Positions 40,212 to 49,988 are shown, counted from the first letter of the stretch. The stretch: 64,000 nucleotides of DNA from Blastococcus haudaquaticus (GCF_900230285.1 NZ_OCNK01000002.1:558001-622000), one strand, 5' to 3'. Notes: generated by a model not told the origin, from the letters alone. Translations and numbers: made by a program.

Positions 40212-41516
40212 TCAGGCGGTGACGTGGTCGCGTCGGCGGGCGACGCTGAAGGCGACCGCCCCGAGCACCCCGACGACGGCGAAGAGGTAGAAGCCGCCCG
40301 GAAAGGCGTTGCCGGCCGCGAACAGGGCGCCGGTGATCGTCGGACCGACGATCGCACCGACCCGTCCGGCGCCGGCCGACCAGCCGAGCGCCGTGGCCCG
40401 CACCTGCGGCGGGTTGTTCGCGCTCACGAAGGCGTAGACCAGCACCTGCGCGCTGAACACGAAGCAGCCGGTCAGGAACACCATCGCGTAGATGCCGGCG
40501 ACGGGCAGCCTGATCGACAGCAGTGCGAGGAAGACCGCCGCGGCGCCGAACCAGATGACGCCGGCCGCGCGCGCACCCATCCGGTCGGCGACCGTGCCGG
40601 CGACCAGCAGGCCGACGATCGCGCCGACGTTGAGCACGAGGAGGAAGGCCAGCGAGTCCCCGAGGTCGTACTCGGCCTCGCGCATGATCGTCGGCAGCCA
40701 GTTGTTCAACCCGTACACCAGCAGCAGGCCCATGAACGAGGTCACGCCGATGACCACCGTGTTGCGCACGAACGCGGGGGTGAACAGCGTCCGCACCGTC
40801 GCGGCGGCACCCTCGCCCGCCTGCTCGGCGACCGGGGCGGCCGGCGACTCGAGCTCGAGCCCGTACCGGCGGGCCACCTCCTCGGCCTCCGTCCGCCGAC
40901 CGTGCGCCACGAGGTAGGACGCCGACTCCGGCAGGTACCGCAGCATGAGCGGGACCAGCACCAGGGCCGGCAGGGAGCCGATGACGAACATCCACTCCCA
41001 GCCGATGTTCGGGATCACCACGATCGCCAGGGCCGCGGTGGTGACCGCTCCGACGTGGTACCCGGTCATGATCGTCGTCGTCGCCCGGCCGCTGCGGCCG
41101 GAGCGGGAGAACTCGTTGACCATCGCGATGGCGGTGGGCAGGCACCCGCCCAGGCCCAGCCCCGCGAGGAACCGCAGGACGCCGAACACCACCTCGTTCG
41201 GGGCGAAGGCGCAGGCGAGGGTGAACACCGAGAAGGCGGTCACCGCGCCGATGAGCGCCTTGCGGCGCCCCACGACGTCGGTGAGCGTCCCGATGGTCAG
41301 CGCGCCGATCATCATGCCGACCAGCCCGATCGTGATGACGAACGTCGTCCCGGTACCGGTGAGCGCCCACTCCTCCGGCTCCTGGAGCGTCGGCACGACG
41401 GTGCCGACGACCACGAGGTCGAAGCCGTCCAGCAGGACGGCGATCCAGCACAGCGGGGCCACCCAGCCGGCGGCGCGGGCGGTGGTGCCACCGGCGGGAG
41501 TGGATGTCGAGCTCAC
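40212..41516 (-). CDS. MFS transporter, aromatic acid:H+ symporter (AAHS) type
   Basis: A 434-residue, twelve-helix protein. The first helix contains LLDGFDLVVVG (the DGFD motif needed for transport in PcaK/BenK), loop 2-3 is GTLTDVVGRRKAL, and helix 5 LAGLGLGGCLPTAIAMVNEFS with the later GTVADRMGARA loop in the second half completes the AAHS pattern. Likely substrates are aromatic or other organic acids. GTG 41516 with AGGGGGAC four bases upstream is preferred over the longer frame. A terminator hairpin separates it from the catalase gene upstream. Confidence 0.88.
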   Translation of the reverse strand: MSSTSTPAGGTTARAAGWVAPLCWIAVLLDGFDLVVVGTVVPTLQEPEEWALTGTGTTFVITIGLVGMMIGALTIGTLTDVVGRRKALIGAVTAFSVFTLACAFAPNEVVFGVLRFLAGLGLGGCLPTAIAMVNEFSRSGRSGRATTTIMTGYHVGAVTTAALAIVVIPNIGWEWMFVIGSLPALVLVPLMLRYLPESASYLVAHGRRTEAEEVARRYGLELESPAAPVAEQAGEGAAATVRTLFTPAFVRNTVVIGVTSFMGLLLVYGLNNWLPTIMREAEYDLGDSLAFLLVLNVGAIVGLLVAGTVADRMGARAAGVIWFGAAAVFLALLSIRLPVAGIYAMVFLTGCFVFSAQVLVYAFVSANNPPQVRATALGWSAGAGRVGAIVGPTITGALFAAGNAFPGGFYLFAVVGVLGAVAFSVARRRDHVTA

Positions 41517-41610
41517 GTCGTCCCCCTGGGTCGGCGGTCGGGTTGCCCGGGAACCGTAGGACGTCGCCTCCCGCGAGCCCACTCGGCCCCCACCGGGCGG
41601 GAACGACGAC

Positions 41611-41642
41611 GGGCCGCGACCGGACGATCCCGGTCGCGGCCC
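41611..41642. terminator. catalase terminator
   Basis: Perfect 13-base arms GGGCCGCGACCGG (41611-41623) and CCGGTCGCGGCCC (41630-41642) around ACGATC. It starts 26 bases after the catalase stop on the minus strand and lies ahead of the AAHS transporter gene. Confidence 0.75.
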
Positions 41643-41667
41643 GCCGGCCGTGCTGTTGCTCAGTTCC

Positions 41668-43332
41668 TCACTTCGCGAGGACGACCCGCTCGTTCGGCAC
41701 CGTGTGCGTCATCGTCAGGCCGGTGACGTCGCGCGGACCGTTCTTGCCGAGGTTGGCCGCACGGGCCAGCTCCTCCTCGCTGAGGGTCTGCGACTGCAGG
41801 GGCTCCAGGCCACGGACGTCGTCCGCGCTGATGCCCAGGCCCTCGCCGACGCGGGCGCCGAGCTCGTCGTCGCACATGAAGAAGTGCCACACCATCCGCT
41901 GCTGCACCTCGGGGACCGCCTCGCCGATGAGCTTGACGAAGTTGCCGACCAGGTCGTCCTTCTCCCACTGCTCGAGCAGCTGGTAGCGCTGCCCGGCCTG
42001 GAGGTAGTCGTTGGTCAGCGGGATCCGCTTGCGGGTGAGCCGGCCGGTGATGACCGGGCCCTGCTCGTCGTGGGTCGGGTACTCGGCCTCACGCAGACCG
42101 CCGGTGATCGACGGCTCGTAGTTCACGTGCGGGTTCTGCCCCGGCCCGAGGTCCACGCCGAACGACATCTGCCCGCCGCGCTGGTTGGTGTGCACCTTCG
42201 CGTTCTTCGCCGAGTTGATCGGCAGCTGCAGGTAGTTCGGCCCCACCCGGTAGCGCTGGGTGTCGGAGTAGGAGAACGTGCGGCCGATCAGCATCTTGTC
42301 GTCGGAGAAGTCCATCCCGTCGACCAGCACGCCCGTGCCGAACGCGCTCTGCTCGTTCTCGTTGTGGTGGTCGGTGATGTTGCGGTTCAGCGTCATCGTC
42401 CCGACGAGCTTGGGCTCGAAGTCGTTCTCCGGCCACACCTTGGTGTCGTCCAGCGGGTCGAAGTCGAGCTCGGGGTGCTCGCCGTCCTCCATCAGCTGGA
42501 CGTAGAGGTCCCACTGCGGGTAGTCGCCGCGCTCGATGGCCTCGTAGAGGTCCTTCGAGGCGTGGCCGAGGTCCTGGCCCTGGATCACCGCGGCGTCGGC
42601 GTCGGTGAGGCTCTTGACGCCCTGCTTCGGCAGCCAGTGGTACTTGACCAGCTTCGTCTCGCCCTGGGCGTTGACCCACTTGTAGGTGTTCACGCCGAAG
42701 CCCTGCATGTGCCGGTAGTCCGACGGGATGCCGCGCGGGGAGAACAGGTTCACCAGCATGTGCATCGCCTCGGGGGTCTGCGACATGAAGTCGAAGATCC
42801 GGGCCGGCTCCTGGCGGAAGGTGACCGGGTCGGGCTTGAGGGCGTGGATCACGTCGGGGAACTTGATGGCGTCGCGGATGAAGAAGACCGCGAGGTTGTT
42901 GCCGACGATGTCCCAGTTGCCGTCCTCGGTGTAGAACTTCACCGCGAATCCGCGGGGGTCACGAGCGGCCTCGGAGGAGTCGCGGCCGCCGATGACGCTG
43001 GAGAAGCGGATCGCCAGGTCGGTCTTCTTGCCGGGGGTGTTGAAGAGCTTGGCGCGGGTGTAGCGCTCGATCGGCTCGTCGCCCCACTTCCCGGTCGCCT
43101 CGAACTCGCCGTAGGCGACGAAGCCACGGGCGTGGACGACGCGCTCCGGGATGCGCTCCCGGTCGAAGTGGCTGATCTTCTCGAGGAACTGGTAGTTCTC
43201 CAGGGTCGCCGGGCCGCGGGCGCCCACGGTCCGCTGGTTCTGGTTGTCGTAGACCGGGTGCCCCTGACGGTTGGTCAGGATGGCGCGGTCGGCCTCGCTC
43301 GGGGCCGGGCCCTGTGATGCGACGTCGGTCAT
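41668..43332 (-). CDS. katA: monofunctional haem catalase
   Basis: A 554-residue protein that disproportionates H2O2. The active-site His is in [14 protein letters not shown] (His67), the distal Asn in [11 protein letters not shown] (near 145), and the haem-ligand Tyr in [14 protein letters not shown] (Tyr355). The length fits a small- to mid-subunit clade 3 enzyme with a short C-terminal extension and no glutamine-amidotransferase domain. The ATG overlaps the Fur-family regulator stop by four bases (ATGA), forming a regulator-catalase operon as in Streptomyces catR-catA. Confidence 0.95.
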   Translation of the reverse strand: MTDVASQGPAPSEADRAILTNRQGHPVYDNQNQRTVGARGPATLENYQFLEKISHFDRERIPERVVHARGFVAYGEFEATGKWGDEPIERYTRAKLFNTPGKKTDLAIRFSSVIGGRDSSEAARDPRGFAVKFYTEDGNWDIVGNNLAVFFIRDAIKFPDVIHALKPDPVTFRQEPARIFDFMSQTPEAMHMLVNLFSPRGIPSDYRHMQGFGVNTYKWVNAQGETKLVKYHWLPKQGVKSLTDADAAVIQGQDLGHASKDLYEAIERGDYPQWDLYVQLMEDGEHPELDFDPLDDTKVWPENDFEPKLVGTMTLNRNITDHHNENEQSAFGTGVLVDGMDFSDDKMLIGRTFSYSDTQRYRVGPNYLQLPINSAKNAKVHTNQRGGQMSFGVDLGPGQNPHVNYEPSITGGLREAEYPTHDEQGPVITGRLTRKRIPLTNDYLQAGQRYQLLEQWEKDDLVGNFVKLIGEAVPEVQQRMVWHFFMCDDELGARVGEGLGISADDVRGLEPLQSQTLSEEELARAANLGKNGPRDVTGLTMTHTVPNERVVLAK

Positions 43333-43817
43333 GCGCGTGCTCCTCCTCGGATTCCGTGCTCATGGATCTGCACTGACTGTGCTGGCGCCTGTGCTCCTGC
43401 CGATACCTGACAGTCGCGGCACAACCCCCAGAACACGACCTCGGCCTCGTCGACGACGAAACCTGCCGCATCCGATGGGCTCAGACATGGAGCTGCCCCG
43501 ACGGCGCAGTCGACATCGGCGACGGCGCCGCACGAGCGGCAGACCAGGTGGTGATGGTTGTCGCCCACCCGCAGCTCGAAGAGCGCGGGTGCGCCGGCGG
43601 GCTCGATCCGGCGGGCGAGTCCTGCGGAGACGAGGGCGTCGAGCACCCCGTAGACCGTCTGCGGCGACAGCGTGGGGTGCTGCGCCCGGGCACCGGTGAC
43701 GATGGTGTCCGCGTCGGCGTGGGGGTGGCCGGCGAGGACGTCGAGCACCGAGAGCCGGGGGCGGGTGACCCGCAGCCCGACCTCCCGGAGCTGGTGCGCC
43801 CACGTCGTCTCCATCAC
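43329..43817 (-). CDS. Fur-family peroxide/iron regulator of catalase (CatR/FurA-like)
   Basis: A 162-residue protein. It has a winged helix with [24 protein letters not shown] (about 50-73), the His-rich metal site DNHHHLVC (86-93), and a structural zinc site from two CxxC pairs (C93/C96 and C133/C136). It is coupled to katA and should repress the operon until peroxide oxidises the metal site. The start is GTG 43817 or the next codon ATG 43814. A FurA-like box overlaps the -35 TTGACT. Confidence 0.92.
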   Translation of the reverse strand: MMETTWAHQLREVGLRVTRPRLSVLDVLAGHPHADADTIVTGARAQHPTLSPQTVYGVLDALVSAGLARRIEPAGAPALFELRVGDNHHHLVCRSCGAVADVDCAVGAAPCLSPSDAAGFVVDEAEVVFWGLCRDCQVSAGAQAPAQSVQIHEHGIRGGARA

Positions 43818-43836
43818 GCCCTACTCAACCCTGTTT

Positions 43837-43853
43837 TCTTGAACGAGTCAAGA
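43837..43853. promoter_or_regulatory. FurA/CatR-type box of the fur-katA operon
   Basis: TCTTGA (43837-43842) and TCAAGA (43848-43853) are perfect 6-base arms around ACGAG. Read on the minus strand, the site is TATCTTGACTCGTTCAAGAA, very close to the mycobacterial furA operator, and contains the likely -35 TTGACT (43851-43846). It ends about 20 bases before the start codon, so binding should block the promoter. Note the local AT-richness in a GC-rich window. Confidence 0.7.
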
Positions 43854-43888
43854 TAAGGACCCTCTACCCCCTCCACGGGGCCGGAGGT

Positions 43889-44770
43889 CTACGCGAAGAC
43901 GATGGTGCGCGGCCCCTCGACGATGACGCGGTCCTCCACGTGCCAGGTCACCGCCTGCGCGAGCACCTGCCGCTCGACGTAGCGGCCCACCCGGCGCATG
44001 TCCTCCACGGTCGCGCGGTGGTCCACCCGCGCCACCTCCTGCTCGATGATCGGCCCGGCGTCGAGCTCCGGCGTCACGTAGTGCGCGGTCGCGCCGATCA
44101 GCTTGACGCCGCGGTCGTGGGCGGCCTGGTAGGGGTTCGCACCGACGAACGCCGGCAGGAAGCTGTGGTGGATGTTGATCAGGCGCTCCGGGAAGCGGCT
44201 GCAGAAGTCGGCCGAGACGACCTGCATGTAGCGGGCGAGGACGACGAGGTCCACTCCCCCCACGAGCTCCAGTGCCCGCGCCTCCGCCTCCGCCTTGCTC
44301 TCCGGCGTCACCGGCACGTGGTGGAACGGGATGCCCGCGGCACGGGCGACCGGCTCCAGGTCGGGGTGGTTGGACACGACGCAGGCGATCTCGGCGCGCA
44401 GGTCGCCGGCCCGGACGCGGTAGATCAGCTCCTGGAGCGCGTGGTCGGTCCTGCTGACGAAGACGGCGATCGTCGGCCGATGGGTCGCTTCCGTGAGCCG
44501 CCAGGTCATCCCCCACTGGCGCGCCAGGAGGCTGAGCGCGCCCTCCAGCTGCTGCCGGTGGGCGGCGAGGTCCGCGAGCACGAACTCGAGCCGGAGCGTG
44601 AACGTGCCACCGACCTGGTCGGAGGAGTGCTGCTGCGAGTCGGTGATGTTCGCTCCGACGTCGGCGAGCAGCCGGGACAGGACGGCGACGATGCCCGGGC
44701 GGTCGGGGCAGCGGACGACGAGCCGTCCAGCGTCGGTGTTGCGGGGGTCGGCAGGAGCGGCGACGGACAT
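43889..44770 (-). CDS. purU: formyltetrahydrofolate deformylase
   Basis: A 293-residue protein that hydrolyses 10-formyl-THF to THF and formate, feeding purine synthesis and controlling the one-carbon pool. An N-terminal ACT domain (VVRCPDRPGIVAVLSRLLADVGANI, residues 18-42) is followed by a formyltransferase fold with catalytic Asn/His in INIHHSFLPAF and Asp in YVTPELDAGPII. Length and order match PurU. It is transcribed alone; the upstream gene on the same strand is 52 bases away. Confidence 0.95.
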   Translation of the reverse strand: MSVAAPADPRNTDAGRLVVRCPDRPGIVAVLSRLLADVGANITDSQQHSSDQVGGTFTLRLEFVLADLAAHRQQLEGALSLLARQWGMTWRLTEATHRPTIAVFVSRTDHALQELIYRVRAGDLRAEIACVVSNHPDLEPVARAAGIPFHHVPVTPESKAEAEARALELVGGVDLVVLARYMQVVSADFCSRFPERLINIHHSFLPAFVGANPYQAAHDRGVKLIGATAHYVTPELDAGPIIEQEVARVDHRATVEDMRRVGRYVERQVLAQAVTWHVEDRVIVEGPRTIVFA

Positions 44771-44822
44771 GCCGAAATCGTTCCAGGCCCGGCGGGAACG
44801 ACGGCCAGCAGGGGCGGGCGGC

Positions 44823-45476
44823 TCACCAGGCGGCGAACAGCCAGTTCACTCCCTCGATGCCGAGCAGACCGAGCGGGACGACGAGCACGAGCAGCCCGAC
44901 CACCGCGAGCCGCTGCCCCCAGGACCGGCCGAGGACGGCGGCGACGACCAGCCCGACCCCGGCCATGATCACGCCGGAGTCACCCTGCCACGGGAAGTGG
45001 ACGGCCCGGAACAGCCCTTCGCTCACCAGCACCCCGGCGAGCAGTGCCGCTCCGCCCACCGCCCGCCGCGGCTCACGACCACGCCACCAGGCGCCCGCCA
45101 CCCCGAAGACGACACCCGCGACCACAGCCGCGAGCGCCCAGCCGATGGCCGTCGACGTGGCGTGCGGCACGCCCTGCGCCGACTGGGTGACGTAGTAGGC
45201 GGTCACCAGCAGCAGCTCGGTGGCGATGCCGGCGGCCGCGGCGATCGGCAGCCGGACCGCGAGCGCGCCGATCGCGAACGCCGGCACGCACCAGGCCGCC
45301 ACCGAGTTGGCCCACATCGCCCAGGGGTCGTCGAGCGCGCCTTGGAGGTACTCGGTGAGCGCCCCGACCCCGGCGCCGAGGACGACGACCACGATCCCGA
45401 GGACCCACGGGGGCACGGGGCGGGGGCCGGGCGGGGCGGGCACGGCGGTAGCGGGAGCGGTGGCGGTGGTGAGCAC
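44823..45476 (-). CDS. DUF6518-type integral membrane protein
   Basis: A 217-residue protein with about seven hydrophobic helices and a short Pro/Ala-rich N-terminus. ALTEYLQGALDDPWAMWANSVAAWCVPAFAIGAL and WALAAVVAGVVFGVAGAWWRG are like the DUF6518 family. The function is unknown. GTG 45476 is used; an earlier in-frame start at 45539 would add 21 residues without hydrophobic character. Confidence 0.65.
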   Translation of the reverse strand: MLTTATAPATAVPAPPGPRPVPPWVLGIVVVVLGAGVGALTEYLQGALDDPWAMWANSVAAWCVPAFAIGALAVRLPIAAAAGIATELLLVTAYYVTQSAQGVPHATSTAIGWALAAVVAGVVFGVAGAWWRGREPRRAVGGAALLAGVLVSEGLFRAVHFPWQGDSGVIMAGVGLVVAAVLGRSWGQRLAVVGLLVLVVPLGLLGIEGVNWLFAAW

Positions 45477-45551
45477 GTCGCCAGCCTGCCGGGGCAGCCG
45501 CGCCACGTCGTCGGACCGAGGGCGGATCCCGACGTCCACCCGCAGTCGGAG

Positions 45552-46478
45552 TCAGACCTCGGGCAGCGGTGCGCGGGTCGCTCCGGCGACGTCGAACAGG
45601 TCGCCGTACTCCTCCACCCGGGCCAGGACGTCGTCGGTGGTGAACCGCAGCGTCGCCGGATCGGCGCCGTCCCGGACGGCATCCACCTCGTCCCAGCCGA
45701 TCGGCGTGGAGACGGTGGCCCCGGCCCGCGCGCGCAGCGAGTACGGGGCCACCGTGGTCTTGGCGGGGTTGTTCTGGCTCCAGTCGATGAGCACCTTGCC
45801 CGGCCGCAGCACCTTCTCCATCCGCCAGACCACGTCGTCCGGGGTCTCGGCGGACAGCTCCTGCGCCAGCTGCTTGGCGTACCGGCTCGGGTGCTCCCGG
45901 TCGGCCGGCGTCTCGATCGGCGCGTACACCTGCATCCCCTTGGACCCCGAGGTCTTCACGACCGGGTCCAGGCCGTCGGCCTCGAGCCGCTCGCCCAGTC
46001 GCTCGGCGACGACGCAGCACTCGACGAGCCCCGTCTCGGGGCCGGGATCCAGGTCGAGCACCAGCAGGTCGGGCAGCGCCGGCTCCCCGTCGTCGTCGAC
46101 CTGCCACTGCGGGACGTGCACCTCGAGCGCGGCGAGGTTGGCCGCCCAGGCCAGGTCCGCGGTCGACTCGAGGATCACCATGTCGAGGGTCTCGCGGCCG
46201 CGCGAGCTGCCCGGGCTCGGGATCGTCACCCGCCGCACCCATTCCGGGGCGTGCCGGGCGCTGTTCTTCTCGAAGAACGTCTGGCCGTCCACCCCGTCCG
46301 GCCAGCGGGTGAACGTCACCGGGCGTCCCGCCAGGTGCGGGAGGAGCACCGGCGCGATCCGGACGTAGTAGTCGATGACCTGTGCCTTGGTGACCCCCAC
46401 CTCGGGGAACAGCACCTTCTCGAGGTTCGAGACTGCCAAGGTCCGGCCGGCGATCTCCACCCGCTGCTTGGGAGTCAT
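45552..46478 (-). CDS. ligD: stand-alone LigD polymerase/primase domain protein (NHEJ)
   Basis: A 308-residue protein of the archaeo-eukaryotic primase type. It has NLEKVLFPEVGVTKAQVIDYY at the start, the metal-site DLDPGP motif (LLVLDLDPGPETG) near 145, TSGSKGMQVYAPI near 183, and DWSQNNPAKTTVAPYSLRARAGATVSTPI near 245, all diagnostic of LigD-POL. It adds ribo- or deoxynucleotides to broken ends and fills gaps with Ku and ligase. It is separated by 79 bases from the ligase gene upstream and is probably in the same operon. Confidence 0.9.
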   Translation of the reverse strand: MTPKQRVEIAGRTLAVSNLEKVLFPEVGVTKAQVIDYYVRIAPVLLPHLAGRPVTFTRWPDGVDGQTFFEKNSARHAPEWVRRVTIPSPGSSRGRETLDMVILESTADLAWAANLAALEVHVPQWQVDDDGEPALPDLLVLDLDPGPETGLVECCVVAERLGERLEADGLDPVVKTSGSKGMQVYAPIETPADREHPSRYAKQLAQELSAETPDDVVWRMEKVLRPGKVLIDWSQNNPAKTTVAPYSLRARAGATVSTPIGWDEVDAVRDGADPATLRFTTDDVLARVEEYGDLFDVAGATRAPLPEV

Positions 46479-46557
46479 GATGTCACCCGTTCGCTCCCGC
46501 GCAACGCTCCGCTCCTCGCTCGCTGGCGCTCACTGCGATGCTCACGCCGCTGTCCGC

Positions 46558-48042
46558 TCACGGCTCGATCACGACGTCGTCGGGCTCCAGGTCGTCGCGC
46601 ACGCCCTTCCACGACGGGTGCCGCAGCCGGCCGTCCGCCGTCCAGACCGCGTAGGCCACCTCGCCCACGAGGTCGGGCTCGACCCAGTGCGCGTCGCGGG
46701 TGACGTCCCGGGGCAGCGTGCCGTGGAAGGGCGACGTCCTCCGGCCGGTGAACATCCGCTCCAGGTCCCGCAGGTCCTGGTCGGTGAAGCCGGTGCCCAC
46801 GTGCCCGGCGTAGACGAGCCGGCCCTCGTCGTCGGGGACGCCGAACAGCAGTGACCCCACTCCCCCGGCCCGCCGTCCCTGCCCCGGGCGCCACCCGCCG
46901 ACCACCACCGACTGGGTGCGGACGTTCTTGATCTTGCGCCAGTCCGGGCTGCGCAGGCCCGGGCGGTAGGGGGACTCCAGCCGCTTCGCGACGACCCCCT
47001 CGAGCCCGTTCTCCTGGCTCGCGGCGTGCACGCCCTGCCCGCCACCGCGGAACCACGGCGTGGCGACCCATCGGTGCCCGCTCAGGCCGAGGGCCTCGAG
47101 GCGCTGGCGCCGATCGGCGTAGGGGCGGCCGGTGAGGTCCTCGCCGTCCCAGGCCAGCAGGTCGAAGACGAGGAAGGTGACGGGCTTGGCGGCCGCCAGC
47201 CGCGGCACCTCCGGGCCGGTGCGGTGCATCCGGTTCTGCAGCGCCCCGAAGTCCGGGCGGCCCTGCTCGTCCATGGCGACGATCTCGCCGTCGACGACGG
47301 CGTCGTGGCCGGCGAGCGCCGCCGGCAGCTTCGCCACCTCCGGGTACCGCACGGTGATGTCGGTGCCCTTCCGGGAGGTGAGCCCGAGGACGCCACCGCG
47401 CACCGCGGCCACGGCCCGGACGCCGTCCCACTTGAACTCGTAGCCCCAGCGGTCGTCCTCGTCCTCCGGCGGGAGCTCACCGGCGGTGGCGAGCATCGGC
47501 AGGGGGACCTCCGGCTCGGGCGGCGGTGCCCCGGTGGGCCGGGTGTCGTCGAGCTTGCGGATGTTCCAGGCGCCGTCGCCGACGGGGAACATCGCGTACC
47601 GGCCGGCCAGGCGGCTGCCGTCGAACGTGACGATGACGTGCCGGTCGTCCCACTTCTCGGTGGCGTACCGGCCGGCGTCCCAGATGGTGACGTGCCCGCC
47701 GCCGTACTCCCCCGCGGCGATGGTCCCGCTGAACGACGCGTACTCCAGCGGGTGGTCCTCCGTCGGGACGGCGAGCCGGCTGGGCCCCTGCTCGGTGGGC
47801 GGCCCCTTGGGCACGGCCCAGCTCTTCAGGACGCCGTCGCGCTCGAGCCGCAGGTCCCAGTGCACCCGCTCGCCGGTGCGACCGCGGGGCGTGTGGTGCT
47901 CCTGGACGACGAACGTGTCGTCGTCGCCCCGGGGCAGCGGGCTCCCCGCGGCCGGCACGGGCTCGGCCGTGCGCGCCGGGTCCCGCTTGGCGCGGTACTC
48001 GGCGAGCGGGTCGGCCTGCCGCCCGCGCGGACGCGGGGGCAC
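46558..48042 (-). CDS. ligD: ATP-dependent DNA ligase D, phosphoesterase-ligase form
   Basis: A 494-residue protein. The N-terminal 3'-phosphoesterase domain (about 42-170) carries VQEHHTPRGRTGERVHWDLRLE. The ligase domain (about 195-494) has the adenylation motif EFKWDGVRA with Lys204, DGEIVAMDEQGRPDFGALQNRM and the OB-fold with GTGFTDQDLRDLERM. The polymerase domain is missing here and encoded separately downstream. GTG 48042 lies one base after the Ku stop, so the unit is coupled. The frame runs on upstream through the Ku tail but is not coding there. Confidence 0.92.
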   Translation of the reverse strand: MPPRPRGRQADPLAEYRAKRDPARTAEPVPAAGSPLPRGDDDTFVVQEHHTPRGRTGERVHWDLRLERDGVLKSWAVPKGPPTEQGPSRLAVPTEDHPLEYASFSGTIAAGEYGGGHVTIWDAGRYATEKWDDRHVIVTFDGSRLAGRYAMFPVGDGAWNIRKLDDTRPTGAPPPEPEVPLPMLATAGELPPEDEDDRWGYEFKWDGVRAVAAVRGGVLGLTSRKGTDITVRYPEVAKLPAALAGHDAVVDGEIVAMDEQGRPDFGALQNRMHRTGPEVPRLAAAKPVTFLVFDLLAWDGEDLTGRPYADRRQRLEALGLSGHRWVATPWFRGGGQGVHAASQENGLEGVVAKRLESPYRPGLRSPDWRKIKNVRTQSVVVGGWRPGQGRRAGGVGSLLFGVPDDEGRLVYAGHVGTGFTDQDLRDLERMFTGRRTSPFHGTLPRDVTRDAHWVEPDLVGEVAYAVWTADGRLRHPSWKGVRDDLEPDDVVIEP

Positions 48043-48043
48043 G

Positions 48044-49051
48044 TCAGGCGCTGCGGCGGGCGCGCTTGGCCGGCGGCTTGTCCGCGGTCTTCTTCGCGGC
48101 CGGCTTCTCCGCGGCGGCCGGCTTCTCCGCGGCGGTCTTCTTGACCGGGGCCTTCTTCGCGGGAGCCTTCTTCGCCGGTGCCCGCTTCGCCGGAGCCTTG
48201 GCGGCCGGGGCCTCCGAGGCGTCGTCGGTCGCGTCGTCGGCCGTGTCACCGGCCGTGTCACCGGCGTCGTCCGCCGACCCGCCCCGGGCCCGCTCGACGC
48301 TCTTGCGCAGCGCGCTCATGAGGTCGACGACCGAACCGCCGGCGTCCTCCACCTCGGGCACCTGCTGGACCTCGCCGCCGCTCTGCTTGGCCTCGAGCAG
48401 CGCGGTCATGGCCTCGCGGTAGTCGTCGGTGAACTCACCGGGATCGAAGTCGCCGGTCATGGAGCCGATGAGCGCCTCGGCCATCTTCAGCTCCTGCGGC
48501 CGGACGCTGATGTCCTCGTCGAGGAACCCGAAGTCCGGGCGCCGGATCTCGTCGGGCCAGCGCATCGTGTGCAGCACCAGCACGCCGTCCCGGACGCGCA
48601 GCGCGGCCAGGGACTCGCGCTGCCGGATGGCGATCTTGGTGATGGCCACCTGCCCGGCGTTCTCCAACGCGTCGCGGAGCAGGACGTAGGGGCGGGCGGC
48701 GGGTCCGTCGGGCTCCAGGTAGTACGTCTTCTCGAACATGATCGGGTCGATCTCGTCCTGGTCGACGAACTGCAGGACCTCGATCTCGCGGCGGGTGCTC
48801 AGCGGGAGGTCGTCGAAGTCCTCGTCGGTGAGGATGACGACCTGACCGTCGGGCAGCTCGTAGCCCTTGGCGATGTCGCTGTACTCGACCTCCTCGCCGT
48901 CGATCGAGCAGACGCGCTTGTACTTCACCCGGCCACCGTCGGTCGCGTGGACCTGGTGGAACCGGATGTCCTTGTCCTCGGTCGCCGAGTACAGCTTCAC
49001 GCCGATGCTGACGAGGCCGAACGACACGGCCCCGCGCCAGATCGATCGCAT
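48044..49051 (-). CDS. ku: Ku protein for non-homologous end joining
   Basis: A 335-residue protein. The Ku core (residues 1-255) begins MRSIWRGAVSFGLVSIGVKLYSATE and includes VDQDEIDPIMFEKTYYLEPD; it forms the ring that binds DNA ends and recruits LigD. The C-terminal ~50 residues are Lys/Ala/Pro repeats (APAKKAPAKKAP), typical of actinobacterial Ku with extended histone-like DNA-binding tails. ATG follows AGGGG. It is the first gene of the NHEJ block. Confidence 0.95.
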   Translation of the reverse strand: MRSIWRGAVSFGLVSIGVKLYSATEDKDIRFHQVHATDGGRVKYKRVCSIDGEEVEYSDIAKGYELPDGQVVILTDEDFDDLPLSTRREIEVLQFVDQDEIDPIMFEKTYYLEPDGPAARPYVLLRDALENAGQVAITKIAIRQRESLAALRVRDGVLVLHTMRWPDEIRRPDFGFLDEDISVRPQELKMAEALIGSMTGDFDPGEFTDDYREAMTALLEAKQSGGEVQQVPEVEDAGGSVVDLMSALRKSVERARGGSADDAGDTAGDTADDATDDASEAPAAKAPAKRAPAKKAPAKKAPVKKTAAEKPAAAEKPAAKKTADKPPAKRARRSA

Positions 49052-49229
49052 GCACGCCCCTTACCCGTTCGGGGCGGCCCGGAGCCACCCCTCTGAGGAC
49101 CCGGGATACGGGTCAAGATCGCCAGGATAGGGCGGGCGACGCAGCCACGGCAGGTCGGCGGACGCGCGGCCTCCCCCATCCGGAGGACATCCGGTGGGGG
49201 AACCCACGGACACGACGGGTGGGCGCGGG

Positions 49230-49805
49230 TCAGTCCTCCGGGTCGACACCCTCGGTCTGCGGAGCCAGACCGCCGTTCTGGATGGCGTCGTAGACGAACT
49301 GCAGGACGTCGGACCCGGCGATCATCGTCATGGTGAGCGCGGCCATCCGGGTGGCACGCGGGGCGCTGATGTAGCCGAAGACGAAAGCCGTGCCCACCCA
49401 CTGCGCGAGGCAGAACGGGCAGGTGACCAGTTCCCCCACGGCGTGCTTCACGCCGCCGTGCTCACGTACCTCCTCGGCGACCTCCGCGTGCCCGGACGGT
49501 CCCTCGAAGCGCACGAACGGCGCGCGGATCGGCGCGGTCACCGGGTCCTTCGCGATCCGCCGGGCCAGCCGGAAGGTGGCCACGGTCAGGAGCGCGGCGT
49601 CGCCCGGGGGGATGCGCTCCGGCAGCTCCCGTCCCGAGGCACGCACCGCCGCGGCCGCCGCCGAGACCAGCCCGAGGTAGACGCCCATGGCACCGAGGTC
49701 CCCGGCGAGCGGACGCTCCTCGCCGTTGGTGTACTCCCGCTTCTGGGTGCGGGCCCACCGGCGGACCGGGGCCCCGATCCGCTGGATCTCGTCTGCAATG
49801 GCCAT
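49230..49805 (-). CDS. DUF1360 protein
   Basis: A 191-residue protein with LTVATFRLARRIAKDPVTAPIRAPF and the conserved CPFCLAQW motif near residue 130, followed by two hydrophobic stretches. The pattern matches DUF1360 proteins, which are predicted membrane-associated and of unknown function; the Cys pair may bind metal or be redox-active. It lies between the NHEJ block and a stress protein gene and is transcribed leftwards. Confidence 0.82.
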   Translation of the reverse strand: MAIADEIQRIGAPVRRWARTQKREYTNGEERPLAGDLGAMGVYLGLVSAAAAAVRASGRELPERIPPGDAALLTVATFRLARRIAKDPVTAPIRAPFVRFEGPSGHAEVAEEVREHGGVKHAVGELVTCPFCLAQWVGTAFVFGYISAPRATRMAALTMTMIAGSDVLQFVYDAIQNGGLAPQTEGVDPED

Positions 49806-49988
49806 GCAGCGGCGCTACCCCCGTCGTCGCCCCCCCATGCCGGACCGGGCGGGTGGACCGGCGCACACCCGCGCATGCCCGCCCGGGCGGCGGGTAGGGG
49901 CCGGGCAGACGCCGGTCGCCGACCGGCTCCCCGTCCGGCCGGTCGCTCTCGACCCGGTGCGGACCACCCCCACCAAGGAGGCACAGGC

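Noticed and set aside
48110-48200. short tandem repeat in DNA (GCCTTCTTCGC units)
   Set aside because: Explained by the Lys/Ala/Pro repeats of the Ku C-terminal tail.
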